Source of the DNA: Paragemmobacter amnigenus
GTDB lineage: Bacteria; Pseudomonadota; Alphaproteobacteria; Rhodobacterales; Rhodobacteraceae
Reading direction: 5' to 3'
Length of the DNA: 64,000 nt
Assembly: GCF_009908265.2 (NCBI RefSeq)
Contig: NZ_JAAATX020000011.1
Location: 1-64,000 of the forward strand
In this document: positions 26,956-35,894 of the stretch, piece after piece
Layout of the letters: each line of letters starts with the position of its first letter
Position numbering within the stretch: the first letter of the stretch is position 1
Made by a program: the position numbers and the translations under genes
Notes under the pieces: model-generated
Databases searched by the model: none
Seen by the model: only the letters and a program-made list of their open reading frames with translations
What the model was told of the DNA's origin: nothing

Positions 26956-28299
26956 ATGCCTGAGACCGAAATCCTGATCCGTGGCGCGGCGGCTGTTGTC
27001 ACGATGGACGGCGCGCGGCACGAGATCGCGGGGGGCGATGTGCTGATCCGCGGGGGCGTCGTGGCCGCCGTGGGGCAGGGGCTGTCCACGACCGGCGAGG
27101 TGGTCGAGGCGCGGGGTTGCGTCGTCACGCCGGGATTGGTGAATACGCATCATCATCTGTACCAGACACTGACGCGCGCGGTGCCGGGGGGGCAGGATGC
27201 GCTGCTGTTCGGGTGGCTAAAGACGCTCTATCCGATCTGGGGGCGGTTCGGGCCGGAGGAGATGTTCGTCTCGGCGCAGGTGGGGCTGGCGGAGCTGGCG
27301 CTGTCGGGCTGCACGCTGACGTCGGATCATTTGTATCTTTTCCCCAACGGGGCGCGGCTGGATGACACGATCGCGGCGGCGGGCGAGGTGGGGCTGCGGT
27401 TCCATCCGACGCGGGGCGCGATGAGCATCGGCGAGAGCGACGGGGGCCTGCCGCCGGATGCGCTGGTGGAGGAGGAGCGCGCCATTCTGGAGGATTGCAT
27501 CCGCGTGGTGGATGCCTTTCACGACCCGCGCGAGGGGGCGATGGTGCGGGTGGGGCTGGCGCCCTGTTCGCCGTTTTCGGTGAGCCGCGATCTGATGCGG
27601 GATGCGGCGGTGCTGGCGCGGGACAAGGGGGTGATGCTGCACACCCATCTGGCCGAGAATGACGAGGATATCGCCTATTCGCTGGCGCAGTTCGGCTGCC
27701 GTCCGGGGCAGTATGCGGAAGAGTTGGGATGGACCGGCGACGATGTCTGGCACGCGCATTGCGTGAAGCTGGATGGTTCGGAAATTGAACTTTTCGCCCG
27801 GTCGGGGACGGGGGTGGCGCATTGTCCCTGTTCGAATTGTCGCCTCGGGTCCGGGATCGCGCCGGTGCGGGCGATGCGGGATCGCCGGGTGAAGGTGGGG
27901 TTGGGCGTCGACGGGTCGGCGTCGAACGATGCGGGCAATCTGGTGGCCGAGGCGCGGCAGGCGATGCTGTTGCAGCGGGTGGCGCGGGGGGGCGATGCGA
28001 TGGGGGTGCGCGAGGCGCTGGAGATCGCGACGCTGGGCGGCGCGCGGGTGCTGGGGCGGGGCGATTGCGGGTCGCTGGAGGCGGGCAAGCGCGCGGATGT
28101 GGCGGTGTGGGACGTGTCGGGCGTGGAAAGCGCGGGAAGCTGGGATCCGGTGGGGGCGCTCTTGCTGTGCGGGCCAACGCGGGTGACGCATCTGTTCGTC
28201 GAGGGGAAACAGGTGGTCCGCGACGGGCAGATGGTGACGATCGACCTGCCCCGCGTGGTGGAGCGGCAGAACCGTCTGGCGGCGCGGCTGATGGGGTGA
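26956..28299 (+). CDS. 8-oxoguanine deaminase-type amidohydrolase
   Basis: 447 residues from MPETEILIRGAAAVV; ATG 26941 would add five residues. A zinc amidohydrolase of the ATZ/TRZ-like class: the metal motif LVNTHHHLYQ near residue 60, HTHLAEN, HCPCSNCRLGSGIAP and LGVDGSASND. The SNCRLGSG block and the overall pattern fit 8-oxoguanine deaminase, but related aminohydrolases share it, so the substrate is inferred. A second purine deaminase (guanine) is at 30554-31831, suggesting purine-base catabolism in this region. Confidence 0.8.
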   Translation: MPETEILIRGAAAVVTMDGARHEIAGGDVLIRGGVVAAVGQGLSTTGEVVEARGCVVTPGLVNTHHHLYQTLTRAVPGGQDALLFGWLKTLYPIWGRFGPEEMFVSAQVGLAELALSGCTLTSDHLYLFPNGARLDDTIAAAGEVGLRFHPTRGAMSIGESDGGLPPDALVEEERAILEDCIRVVDAFHDPREGAMVRVGLAPCSPFSVSRDLMRDAAVLARDKGVMLHTHLAENDEDIAYSLAQFGCRPGQYAEELGWTGDDVWHAHCVKLDGSEIELFARSGTGVAHCPCSNCRLGSGIAPVRAMRDRRVKVGLGVDGSASNDAGNLVAEARQAMLLQRVARGGDAMGVREALEIATLGGARVLGRGDCGSLEAGKRADVAVWDVSGVESAGSWDPVGALLLCGPTRVTHLFVEGKQVVRDGQMVTIDLPRVVERQNRLAARLMG

Positions 28300-28311
28300 T
28301 AGGCGGGGGCC

Positions 28312-28623
28312 ATGTCGCACAATTACGAAGCCCAGAGACGCGAGACCTTTGCCACCTTCAAGGGGGCCAAGGGATTGCCCGCGCAATCGGTCGTGGAGTT
28401 CATCTTCTTCGTCGAGGAGACGGACGCGAATTGGGGTGCCTTTGAAAAGGCGCTGAAGGCGCGGGGGTTCAGGACGCGGCGGGTGGGCGATGACGAGACG
28501 GTCATCGCCAGTTTCGGCCCCATCCCCGTGACGCCCGAGGCGATCTGGGACAAGGAGCGGCTGGCGACAGAGATCGCGCTGGCCCATGATTTCTATCCCG
28601 ACGGCTGGGAACTGGCGGAGTGA
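28312..28623 (+). CDS. RraB-like (regulator of ribonuclease E) domain protein
   Basis: 103 residues. The C-terminal pattern (VTPEAIWDKERLATEIALAHDFYPDGWEL) resembles the end of RraB-family proteins, in which an acidic protein binds and inhibits RNase E. The N-terminal half (SVVEFIFFVEET, then FEKALKARGFRTRRV) fits the alpha/beta fold. It starts 12 bases after the deaminase and is probably co-transcribed. Inhibitory function in this lineage has not been shown from sequence. No signal peptide, so cytoplasmic. Confidence 0.7.
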   Translation: MSHNYEAQRRETFATFKGAKGLPAQSVVEFIFFVEETDANWGAFEKALKARGFRTRRVGDDETVIASFGPIPVTPEAIWDKERLATEIALAHDFYPDGWELAE

Positions 28624-28711
28624 CCGCCTGAGCGTTTCCGGGACGGGGCCGTCCGCTGTGCCGTAACCTGTGCCGCAGGGTGTACATACCGCAAGCCGCG
28701 AGGGGGGATGG

Positions 28712-29491
28712 ATGCAGGGACCGACGGATGCCTACAGACCGGCCGAGATCGGCGCGCTGATCGAGACGGCGGGGGTGGCCAAGGCCGCGCTGCCCGCCGG
28801 GCGGATGCTGGTTCTGGCGATGCTGGCGGGGGTGTTCATCGGGTTCGGCGCGGCGGCGTGGTGCGCGGCGATGGCGGGGGCGGATACGGGCTTTGGCCCT
28901 GCGCGGGTGCTGGGGGGCGCGGTCTTTGCGCTGGGCCTGATCCTTGTGGTCGTGGGGGGCGCGGAGCTGTTCACGGGCAATGCGCTGATGGTGATGGCGG
29001 CTGTGGATCGCCGGATCACGGTGGCGGCCCTGCTGCGGAACTGGGGGATCGTCTGGATAGGCAACCTGATCGGGGCGGTGGCGCTGGCGGCGGGGTTCGG
29101 GCTGACGGGGCTGCTGGACGGGCCTGCGGGCGTGGTGGCGGCCAAGGCGGCTGTGGCCAAGGCGGGGCTGGGTCCGGTCGAGGCAGTGGCGCGGGGCGTC
29201 CTGTGCAATGCGCTGGTCTGTCTGGCGGTCTGGCTGTCCTTTGCGGCGCGGTCGGTGACGGACCGGGTGCTGGCTGTGCTGTGGCCGGTGATGGCCTTTG
29301 TCCTGCTGGGGCTGGAGCATTCGGTGGCCAACATGTTCCTGCTGCCTGCCGGATGGCTGGCGGGGGGCGAGGTGGGGCTGGCGGGGGCTGCGGGCAACCT
29401 GTTCTGGGTGACGCTGGGCAATGTGATCGGCGGCGCGGGGGGCGTGGCGCTGGCCTATCGCTTTGCCTATCCGGCGATGGCGGGAAAGTAG
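28712..29491 (+). CDS. Formate/nitrite transporter (FNT) family channel
   Basis: 259 residues with six hydrophobic segments (LVLAMLAGVFIGFGAAAW to the final TLGNVIGGAGGVALAYRF). FNT signatures are present: GGAELFTGN in the first half, and LGLEHSVANMFLLPAGW followed by the TLGNVIGG repeat near the end. FNT proteins are pentameric anion channels for formate, nitrite or hydrosulfide; this sequence does not reveal which. ATG at 28712 follows a GAGGGGGG stretch; an upstream in-frame start at 28670 is less likely. Confidence 0.88.
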   Translation: MQGPTDAYRPAEIGALIETAGVAKAALPAGRMLVLAMLAGVFIGFGAAAWCAAMAGADTGFGPARVLGGAVFALGLILVVVGGAELFTGNALMVMAAVDRRITVAALLRNWGIVWIGNLIGAVALAAGFGLTGLLDGPAGVVAAKAAVAKAGLGPVEAVARGVLCNALVCLAVWLSFAARSVTDRVLAVLWPVMAFVLLGLEHSVANMFLLPAGWLAGGEVGLAGAAGNLFWVTLGNVIGGAGGVALAYRFAYPAMAGK

Positions 29492-29497
29492 CAGCGG

Positions 29498-30493
29498 TCA
29501 GGCGGGCGGTTGCATTGCCGACTGGGCCGCGATCATGCGGTCGATCAGTGGTCGGTTGCGGCGGCGCCAGACCTGACGGGCGAGCGTGGCGAGGCGCCAA
29601 TCCTCGGCCGCACGTTGCAGGGGGCCAAGGACCGGATCGGCAAGCAGACGGTCGCGTTCTTTCCGCAGGGCGGGCAGGTGACGCTGGATGCTGCGGTCCT
29701 CTTCGTGGTTGAAATCGCGGCTTTGCAGGTAGGAGAGCGGGTCGGGCGGCGCATTGCCCGCCGCGAAGCCGCGCAGATATTTCAGGATGATCATGTCCAG
29801 CGACTGGACCGAGTAATGGTTGATCTGGGCATGGGTGAAACTGGCGGCAGCCTCGATCCTGCCCCAGGCGCGGCTGGCGGGGGTGCCGTCGGCGTAGGCA
29901 TGGCGGGCAGGGGGCAGGTCGGGGGGCAGGTCGGGGCGTTGTCGCGGGCGGTGGATGCCCGGTTTCAGAAAGGCAGCGGTGCGGAACAGCGCCTTGGGGG
30001 CAAAGCTGCCCCGCACCGCGCGATGCGACAGGGCGATGGCGCGGGTGAACTGTTCGGTCAGCAGGCCCGGTTCGAACCTGTGCCGTCCGGAGGTGCCGAA
30101 CAGGCGCCAGTGGATCAGGAAGCAGTCCGCCTCGGGGGCGGCGGCGAAAAGGTCGGCAAGCTGGCCTGTGCCATGGTGGATATTCAGAAACTCGTCCGCG
30201 TCGATGAACAGCACCCAGGGCGCGGCCTGATAGACCGGATCAGTGGCGAGCTGATCGATGGCGATGGCCTGTGCGCGGGTGTTGCGGCCCTTGGGTGACG
30301 CGTTGCGGCGATGGGTGAGCAGGCCGAGGTCCTGCAGGCGGTCGAGCATGGCATCGGTGCCATCCTCGCAGTCGTTGCTGTAGATCAGGAAATGGTCGAT
30401 GCCGATGGCCCGATGGTAGGCGATCCATTCCAGCAGGCCCGGCCCTTCGTTCTTCATGCAGCTGAACAGAAGGACGGGCGGACTGGGGGACAT
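29498..30493 (-). CDS. Glycosyltransferase family 2-like protein
   Basis: 331 residues from MSPSPPVLLFSCMKNEG. N-terminal GT-A type fold: KNEGPGLLEWIAYHRAIGIDHFLIYSNDCEDGT is the pattern of the Glyco_tranf_2_4/GT92-like group, and LFIDADEFLN holds the Asp-x-Asp-type metal site. The C-terminal half is rich in charged residues with no obvious membrane segment. The substrate is unknown; likely a surface polysaccharide. Its stop is six bases from the stop of the FNT gene, so the two converge. Confidence 0.8.
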   Translation of the reverse strand: MSPSPPVLLFSCMKNEGPGLLEWIAYHRAIGIDHFLIYSNDCEDGTDAMLDRLQDLGLLTHRRNASPKGRNTRAQAIAIDQLATDPVYQAAPWVLFIDADEFLNIHHGTGQLADLFAAAPEADCFLIHWRLFGTSGRHRFEPGLLTEQFTRAIALSHRAVRGSFAPKALFRTAAFLKPGIHRPRQRPDLPPDLPPARHAYADGTPASRAWGRIEAAASFTHAQINHYSVQSLDMIILKYLRGFAAGNAPPDPLSYLQSRDFNHEEDRSIQRHLPALRKERDRLLADPVLGPLQRAAEDWRLATLARQVWRRRNRPLIDRMIAAQSAMQPPA

Positions 30494-30553
30494 GGGGAAC
30501 TCGCAACGCACACACGGCGCGAGAGTACCATGCGGGCGGGGTGCCGCAACCCG

Positions 30554-31831
30554 TCAGCGCAGGGGTTTGCCGCCGATCCAGACGGTTCTGACCGCGCGGT
30601 CGTCACCCATCATGATGGTGGGGAAGAGCGCCTCCCAGATCGTTTGCGCGCGGCGGGTGGCCTGTTCGATGGCGGGGGTGGAGGCGAGGTCGAGGATGGT
30701 CAGGTCCGCCTCCATCCCCGGGGCGATGTTGCCGATGCGGGTTTCGGCATGGAGCGCGCGGGCAGAGCCGACGGTGGCGAGCCAGATCAGCTGCGAGGGG
30801 TGCAGCGCGTGGCCGCGGAGTTGCGCGATTTCATAGGCGGCGGCCATGGTGTGCAGCATGGAGAAGGACGACCCGCCGCCGGTGTCGGTGGCAAGGCCCA
30901 CGCGCAGGTGGCGGGCAAGGCCCATGTCGAAGAGGCCCGAGCCGATGAAGGTGTTGGAGGTCGGGCAGTGGACGAGGCTGGCGCCTGCCTCGATCAGGCG
31001 GGACTTTTCACGCTCGGTCAGGTGGATGGCGTGGCCGTAGAGCGCGCCTTCGCGCAGGAGGCCCTGGGATTCGTAGGTGTCGAGATAGTCGCGCGACTGG
31101 GGGAAGAGGTCGCGGACCCATGCGATTTCGTCCACCTGTTCGGAGAGGTGCGTCTGCATCAGGCAGTCGGGGTATTCGCGCCAGAGCGCGCCCATGGCGG
31201 CAAGCTGTTCGGGGGTGGAGGTGGGCGAGAAGCGGGGGGTGATGACATAGGAGAGCCGGTCCTGCCCGTGCCATTTTTCCAGGAGCCGCTTGGACTCGTC
31301 ATAGGCCGATTGCGCGGTGTCGCGCAGCCCTTCGGGGGCGTTGCGGTCCATGCAGGTCTTGCCGGCGTAGATCCGCATCCCGCGCGATTGCGCGGCGGTG
31401 AAGATGGCGTCGACGCTGGCAGGGTGGATGGTGGTGTAGGTGCAGACGGTGGTGGTGCCATGGGCGGTGGCGAGGTCGAGGTAGCGGTCGGCGATTTCGG
31501 CCGCATAGGCGGGGTCGGCGAAGCGCATCTCTTCGGGGAAGGTATAGGTGTTGAGCCAGTCGATCAGCCGCTTGCCCCATGAGGCGATCATGGCGGTCTG
31601 GGGATAGTGGACATGGGCGTCGATGAAGCCCGCGGTGATGAGGCAGCGGCCATAGTCGTGGATGCGCGCCTGCGGGTGGCGGGCGCGCAGGGTCTCGGCG
31701 GGGCCGGTGGCGGTGATGCGGCCGCCTTCGACCAGAACCGCGCCATGGGATTCGTGATGTGCGGCGGTTTCGCCGGCCTCGAACGGGTCGGCGGTGAAGG
31801 ACAGGACCTGTCCCAGAAGGAGATCGGGCAT
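30554..31831 (-). CDS. guaD: Guanine deaminase
   Basis: 425 residues. Converts guanine to xanthine and ammonia in the cytoplasm. Zinc amidohydrolase motifs: GFIDAHVHYPQ near residue 71, MQTHLSEQ, LYGHAIHL, and HCPTSNTFIGSGLF, then ATDTGGGSSFSML. The length matches bacterial GuaD. No operon partner on the same strand is adjacent except the glycosyltransferase 60 bases downstream. With the amidohydrolase at 26956 it suggests a purine salvage or catabolic capability. Confidence 0.95.
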   Translation of the reverse strand: MPDLLLGQVLSFTADPFEAGETAAHHESHGAVLVEGGRITATGPAETLRARHPQARIHDYGRCLITAGFIDAHVHYPQTAMIASWGKRLIDWLNTYTFPEEMRFADPAYAAEIADRYLDLATAHGTTTVCTYTTIHPASVDAIFTAAQSRGMRIYAGKTCMDRNAPEGLRDTAQSAYDESKRLLEKWHGQDRLSYVITPRFSPTSTPEQLAAMGALWREYPDCLMQTHLSEQVDEIAWVRDLFPQSRDYLDTYESQGLLREGALYGHAIHLTEREKSRLIEAGASLVHCPTSNTFIGSGLFDMGLARHLRVGLATDTGGGSSFSMLHTMAAAYEIAQLRGHALHPSQLIWLATVGSARALHAETRIGNIAPGMEADLTILDLASTPAIEQATRRAQTIWEALFPTIMMGDDRAVRTVWIGGKPLR

Positions 31832-31974
31832 CGCTGCTCCTCTTGTGCCGCGTCCGGCATGTCATGCGTCTCTTGCAAACCTATGCAGTTTGGGCGCATG
31901 GGTAAATTTCCCCGTGGCCCCTGTTTCGCAGAAACAGCTTTCGTTAGGCTGGGGGTAATCGGGCAAGGTGCGGC

Positions 31975-33345
31975 ATGGCGGAAAACGAGGCAGCGGTCGA
32001 AGAGGTCGAGCTGGACGATGCGCGCGTGGAGGCGATCCGCGCGGCCGTGGGTTTTGGCGACCGTGACCGCGTGCTGGCACTGGTGGAGCCGTTGCATGCC
32101 GCAGATATCGCGGACTTTCTGGAGCAGATCGAGCCCGAGGAGCGGCGGGGGTTCCTGCTGCTCTATTCCGGCGAGATCGACGGGGACCTGCTGTCCGAGA
32201 TCGACGAGACGATCCGCGAGGAGGTGATCGAGAGCCTGCCCGCCGAGGTGGTGGCCGAGGCGGTGCGCGATCTGGATACCGACGACGTGGTGGACATCCT
32301 CGAGGATCTGGAGGCATCGGCGCAGGGGCGCATCCTTGACGCGCTGGATATGGCCGACCGCGTGGCGGTGGAACAGGCGATGGCCTTTCCCGAGGGGTCG
32401 GCGGGGCGTCTGATGCAGCGCGAGGTGGTGGTCGCGCCCGAACACTGGACCGTGGGCGAGGCGATCGACCATCTGCGCGGGGCGGAGGCGCTGCCCGACC
32501 AGTTTTACCATGTCATCCTGATCGATCCGCGGATGAAGCCGCAGGGCTATGTCACGCTGGGGCGCATCCTGTCGGCGCGGCGCGATGCGGCCCTGCGCGA
32601 TCTGGCCGAGGACAGTTTCCGCACGGTGGAGGCGACCGAGGAGGAATCCGAAGTGGCCTATATGTTCAACCAGTACCACCTGATTTCCTGCCCCGTGGTG
32701 GATGCGGGCGGGCGGCTGGTGGGGGTCATCACCATTGACGACGCGATGAACGTGCTGGACGAGGAGCACGAGGAGGACATGCTGCGCCTTGCCGGCGTGG
32801 GCGAGGAGGCGAGCGTGCTGGACGGGCCATGGGCAACGGTGCGGCAGCGCCTGCCGTGGCTGGTGGTGAACCTGTTCACCGCGTCGATCTCGGCCTTTGT
32901 CATCTCGCGTTTCGAGGCGACGATCACGGCTATCGTGGCGCTGGCCGCGCTGATGCCCATCGTGGCCTCGACCGGGGGGATCGCGGGGACGCAGTCACTG
33001 GCGGTGGCGGTGCGGGCGCTGGCGACGCGCGACCTGACGAGCGCGAACGCGCGGCGGGTGGTGATGCGGGAACTGGCGGCGGGGGCGATCAACGGGGCGG
33101 CGCTGGCGGCGATCATCGGGGTGGCGGGGGGGCTGATCTTTGCCGATCCGTGGATCGGGGGGGTGCTGGCCATGGCGATGGTGGTCAACCAGATCGTCGC
33201 CGCGCTGGGGGGCGTGATGGTGCCCCTGACGCTGGAGCGGATGGGGCTGGACCCTGCGCTGGCCTCGGGCACATTCGTCACGACGCTGACGGATGTGATG
33301 GGATTTCTGGCCTTTCTGGGTCTTGCGACACTGGTGCTGCTATGA
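31975..33345 (+). CDS. mgtE: Magnesium transporter MgtE
   Basis: 456 residues. N-terminal superhelical MgtE_N domain with repeated helices (LVEPLHAADIADFLEQIEP), two CBS domains around residues 140-260, then a C-terminal five-helix membrane domain beginning near residue 290 (NLFTASISAFVISRFE, ALAALMPIVASTGG, GLATLVLL at the end). Intracellular Mg2+ gates the channel through the cytosolic domains in characterised homologues. It overlaps the next gene by four bases (ATGA). Confidence 0.95.
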   Translation: MAENEAAVEEVELDDARVEAIRAAVGFGDRDRVLALVEPLHAADIADFLEQIEPEERRGFLLLYSGEIDGDLLSEIDETIREEVIESLPAEVVAEAVRDLDTDDVVDILEDLEASAQGRILDALDMADRVAVEQAMAFPEGSAGRLMQREVVVAPEHWTVGEAIDHLRGAEALPDQFYHVILIDPRMKPQGYVTLGRILSARRDAALRDLAEDSFRTVEATEEESEVAYMFNQYHLISCPVVDAGGRLVGVITIDDAMNVLDEEHEEDMLRLAGVGEEASVLDGPWATVRQRLPWLVVNLFTASISAFVISRFEATITAIVALAALMPIVASTGGIAGTQSLAVAVRALATRDLTSANARRVVMRELAAGAINGAALAAIIGVAGGLIFADPWIGGVLAMAMVVNQIVAALGGVMVPLTLERMGLDPALASGTFVTTLTDVMGFLAFLGLATLVLL

Positions 33346-33896
33346 CGATGATCGACGACGCCAAGGCCGCGGCGCGAAAGGCGGCCTTTGCCGCGCGGAA
33401 GGAGGCCTTCGCGCGCGGGCAGGGGCAGGCGGCGGAGCTGCTGGCCGATGTTCTGGCGCCCCATCGTGGCAAGGCGCTGGCCGGATACATGGCGATGCGG
33501 ACCGAGATCGACCCGACGGCGGCGATGGCCGCGCATCAGGGGCCGGTGGGCGTGCCGGTGATCCTTGGCGCGGGGCAGGCGCTGAAATTCCGCGAATGGT
33601 CGCCCGGCTGTGCGATGGTGGCGGGCGAGTTCGGCGCCTTCATCCCCGCCGAGGGGGCGTGGGTGGAGCCGGAGGTGGTGATCGTCCCCCTTGTCGGGTT
33701 TGACGCGCGGGGGTTCCGGCTGGGCTATGGCGGGGGGTTCTATGACCGCACGCTGGCGGGGCTGCGCGCGCGGCATCCGGTGCTGGCGGTGGGCTTTGCC
33801 TTCGATGCGCAGGAATTGCCCGAAGTGCCGATCGACCAGTATGACCAGCGGCTGGATGTGATCGTCACCGAAAGCGGCATCCGCCGTTTCGTCTGA
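33342..33896 (+). CDS. 5-formyltetrahydrofolate cyclo-ligase
   Basis: 184 residues from the ATG overlapping mgtE; ATG 33348 is a possible alternative. ATP-dependent conversion of 5-formyl-THF to 5,10-methenyl-THF. The N-terminal helix with Lys/Arg (AAARKAAFAARKEAF) and the signature LGYGGGFYDRTL near residue 128 are clear, and PIDQYDQRLDVIVTE ends the protein. It links one-carbon metabolism here with sarcosine oxidase upstream, although the two are in separate transcription units. A dispersed repeat begins five bases after the stop. Confidence 0.9.
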   Translation: MTMIDDAKAAARKAAFAARKEAFARGQGQAAELLADVLAPHRGKALAGYMAMRTEIDPTAAMAAHQGPVGVPVILGAGQALKFREWSPGCAMVAGEFGAFIPAEGAWVEPEVVIVPLVGFDARGFRLGYGGGFYDRTLAGLRARHPVLAVGFAFDAQELPEVPIDQYDQRLDVIVTESGIRRFV

Positions 33897-33900
33897 CCCG

Positions 33901-33950
33901 CTTCATCCCGGCCCAAATACCCCGGGGGTCCGGGGGCTGGCCCCCGGTCC
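33901..33950 (-). repeat. Dispersed repeat, GTATTTGG type, copy 1
   Basis: Read on the minus strand, this 50-base element has a palindrome CCGGGGGCCAGCCCCCGG, then ACCCCCGGGGTATTTGGG and GGATGAAG. A second copy is at 61420-61466 on the plus strand with the same order of blocks. It fills most of the gap between the cyclo-ligase and the convergent AAA ATPase, so the hairpin may end both transcripts. Confidence 0.8.
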
Positions 33951-33978
33951 GGCGGGTGGCAGAGGTGCGGTGGCGGGA

Positions 33979-35316
33979 TTACTTGGCGATCTTTTCGTCC
34001 CGCACGAACATGTTGGCCCAGGCGCGGTCGATCAGGGCGGGGGTCATCTGGTAGGGGATGCCCTCGAATTCGCAGATGGCGATCATCTGGTCGATCAGGA
34101 AGACCGGCTGGTAGTTGGCGAAGTTGTTGTTGATCGTGGGATATTTCACTTTGAGCAGGTGGATCAGCGCCTTTTCGTCCAGCGGCATCTTCTTCTTGCG
34201 GGCCACGAGGGCGAAGATCTTGAGGAAGTTCTCCTGATCGGGGCCGTCGATCTTGATCTTGAAGAAGATACGCCGCAGGGCCGCGCCGTCGAAGATCTCG
34301 TTCGGGTGGAAGTTGGTGGAGAAGATCACCAGCGTGTCGAAGGGCACCGTGAATTTCTCGCCCGATTGCAGGGCGAGGATGTCGCGGCTTTCTTCCAGCG
34401 GGACGATCCAGCGGTTGACGATCTTTTGCGGGGGTTCGGACTGGCGGCCCAAATCGTCGATGATGAAGATGCCGCCCGTGGCCTTGAGTTGCAGCGAGGC
34501 GGTGTAGGTCCGCGCGGTGGGGTTGTATTTCAGGTCGAGCATGTCGAGCGTCAGTTCGCCGCCCGTGATGACGGTGGGGCGTTCGCAGCGGACATAGCGC
34601 GCGTCGAAGCGGTTGCCGGTGCGGCGCAGGGAATTGGGGTCGTCGGTCTGTTCCTCGGCCGCGGAATGGACGATGGGGTCGTAGACCGTGATGATCTGGC
34701 CGGAATATTCGATGGCGCGGGGGACATAGATCTTGTCCCCCAGCGCGTCACGGATGCCGTTCGAGATCGAGGATTTCCCGTTGCCGGGGGGGCCGTACAT
34801 CAGGATCGACCGGCCCGACGAGACGGCAGGGCCGAGGTTGTCGATCAGGTCGGGCGGCAGGATCAGGTGGCCCATGCCGCGCATCAGGTCGGCGCGGGTG
34901 AGGGTGAGGTTGCGGATCGACTGCCGCTTGACCTGTTCCTTGTACATCTCCAGCGGGACGGGGGCGGCGCCGTAATATTCGGACTGCGCCAGCGCGTCGA
35001 GCGCGCGGGCCTTGCCGGCATCGGTGAGCTGGTAGCCCATCTCGTTGCCGGAGGTGGCGTGCAGGGTGCCCGTCGCCTCGATGAATTTCTGGCCGCGGGC
35101 GGCGTCGATCATGTCCTGGATCAGGGTGACGGGCAGGCAGATGACGCGCGAGAGGTCCGAGATGTATTCGAGGTTCATCCGGAACATGGTCTTGAGCAGC
35201 AGGTCGCGCAGCAGGACCGGCGACAGGCCCGTTTCCGCGATGCTGCGCGGCAGCGGCGGCGGGGTGACGCCGGACGGGGCAAGGGTCGCGGGCGACAGGG
35301 CGGCGGGGGCGTTCAT
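33979..35316 (-). CDS. AAA ATPase at the end of the Tad locus
   Basis: 445 residues. The first 130 residues look like a winged-helix or helical domain (LRDLLLKTMFRMNLEYISDL). The Walker A GPPGNGKSS is near residues 175-183, the Walker B-like GIFIIDDLGRQ near 285, and a sensor-1-type NFHPNE follows. I do not recognise a named family. It follows the prepilin peptidase CpaA on the same strand at a 52-base distance, so a role in pilus regulation or assembly is plausible but inferred. It is not one of the canonical Tad ATPases. Confidence 0.75.
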   Translation of the reverse strand: MNAPAALSPATLAPSGVTPPPLPRSIAETGLSPVLLRDLLLKTMFRMNLEYISDLSRVICLPVTLIQDMIDAARGQKFIEATGTLHATSGNEMGYQLTDAGKARALDALAQSEYYGAAPVPLEMYKEQVKRQSIRNLTLTRADLMRGMGHLILPPDLIDNLGPAVSSGRSILMYGPPGNGKSSISNGIRDALGDKIYVPRAIEYSGQIITVYDPIVHSAAEEQTDDPNSLRRTGNRFDARYVRCERPTVITGGELTLDMLDLKYNPTARTYTASLQLKATGGIFIIDDLGRQSEPPQKIVNRWIVPLEESRDILALQSGEKFTVPFDTLVIFSTNFHPNEIFDGAALRRIFFKIKIDGPDQENFLKIFALVARKKKMPLDEKALIHLLKVKYPTINNNFANYQPVFLIDQMIAICEFEGIPYQMTPALIDRAWANMFVRDEKIAK

Positions 35317-35368
35317 CGGCGGGAGACTCCGGTCGGAAGCTGTGCGTCCCGACCGGATTAGCCGCGCT

Positions 35369-35890
35369 TCATGGAGAAATTCGGGCAGAGATGAGGAGAG
35401 CGATCACAAAATAGAAGATGATCGTGCCCGAAAGCGCGAGGCCCATGGGGAATTTGACATGGGTCCAGCTTTCCCAGTCGGGGGTGGCGCGGCGGAAGGC
35501 GGGCAGGGCGCGCAGGAGGCGGTGGGCGAGGAAGGCCGCGATGAGGCAGCCCGCGAAGAGGGTGGAGACGAGCGAGAGGCTGGAGCCTGCGAAATAGGGG
35601 GCCATGGCGGCGGCGAATTTCGCGTCGCCCGCCCCGACAAGGCGCAGGGTGGCGACGAGGAAGCCCGCGACCAGCGTGATTGCCCCGAGCGCCAGCCCCC
35701 AGAGGTAGAGGTCGAAGGGCAGGGCGGGAAGGCCCAGCACGACATAGGCCCCCGCCAGCGCCAGAACGGCGGTGTTCGGGATCTTCATGAATTTCATGTC
35801 GGACCAAGCGACCCAGATGCCGATGGCCAGAGCGGGGGGAAGCAACCAGAGCGCCGTCTGTGCGGACGGGAAATCGGAAACGACAAGCAT
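35369..35890 (-). CDS. cpaA: Prepilin peptidase CpaA/TadV (A24 family)
   Basis: 173 residues with about five membrane segments. Inner-membrane aspartic protease that cleaves Flp and TadE-like leaders. Both catalytic Asp are in place: WSDMKFMKIPN (Asp31) and the GxGD-type VGAGDAKF (Asp89). The compact length without an N-methylase domain is usual for Tad loci. It lies four bases from the upstream TPR gene, hence the same operon. Confidence 0.92.
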   Translation of the reverse strand: MLVVSDFPSAQTALWLLPPALAIGIWVAWSDMKFMKIPNTAVLALAGAYVVLGLPALPFDLYLWGLALGAITLVAGFLVATLRLVGAGDAKFAAAMAPYFAGSSLSLVSTLFAGCLIAAFLAHRLLRALPAFRRATPDWESWTHVKFPMGLALSGTIIFYFVIALLISARISP

Positions 35891-35894
35891 GGGA

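Noticed and set aside
31832-31974. Magnesium riboswitch ahead of mgtE
   Set aside because: The spacer is short and I could not find a conserved structured core; not supported.
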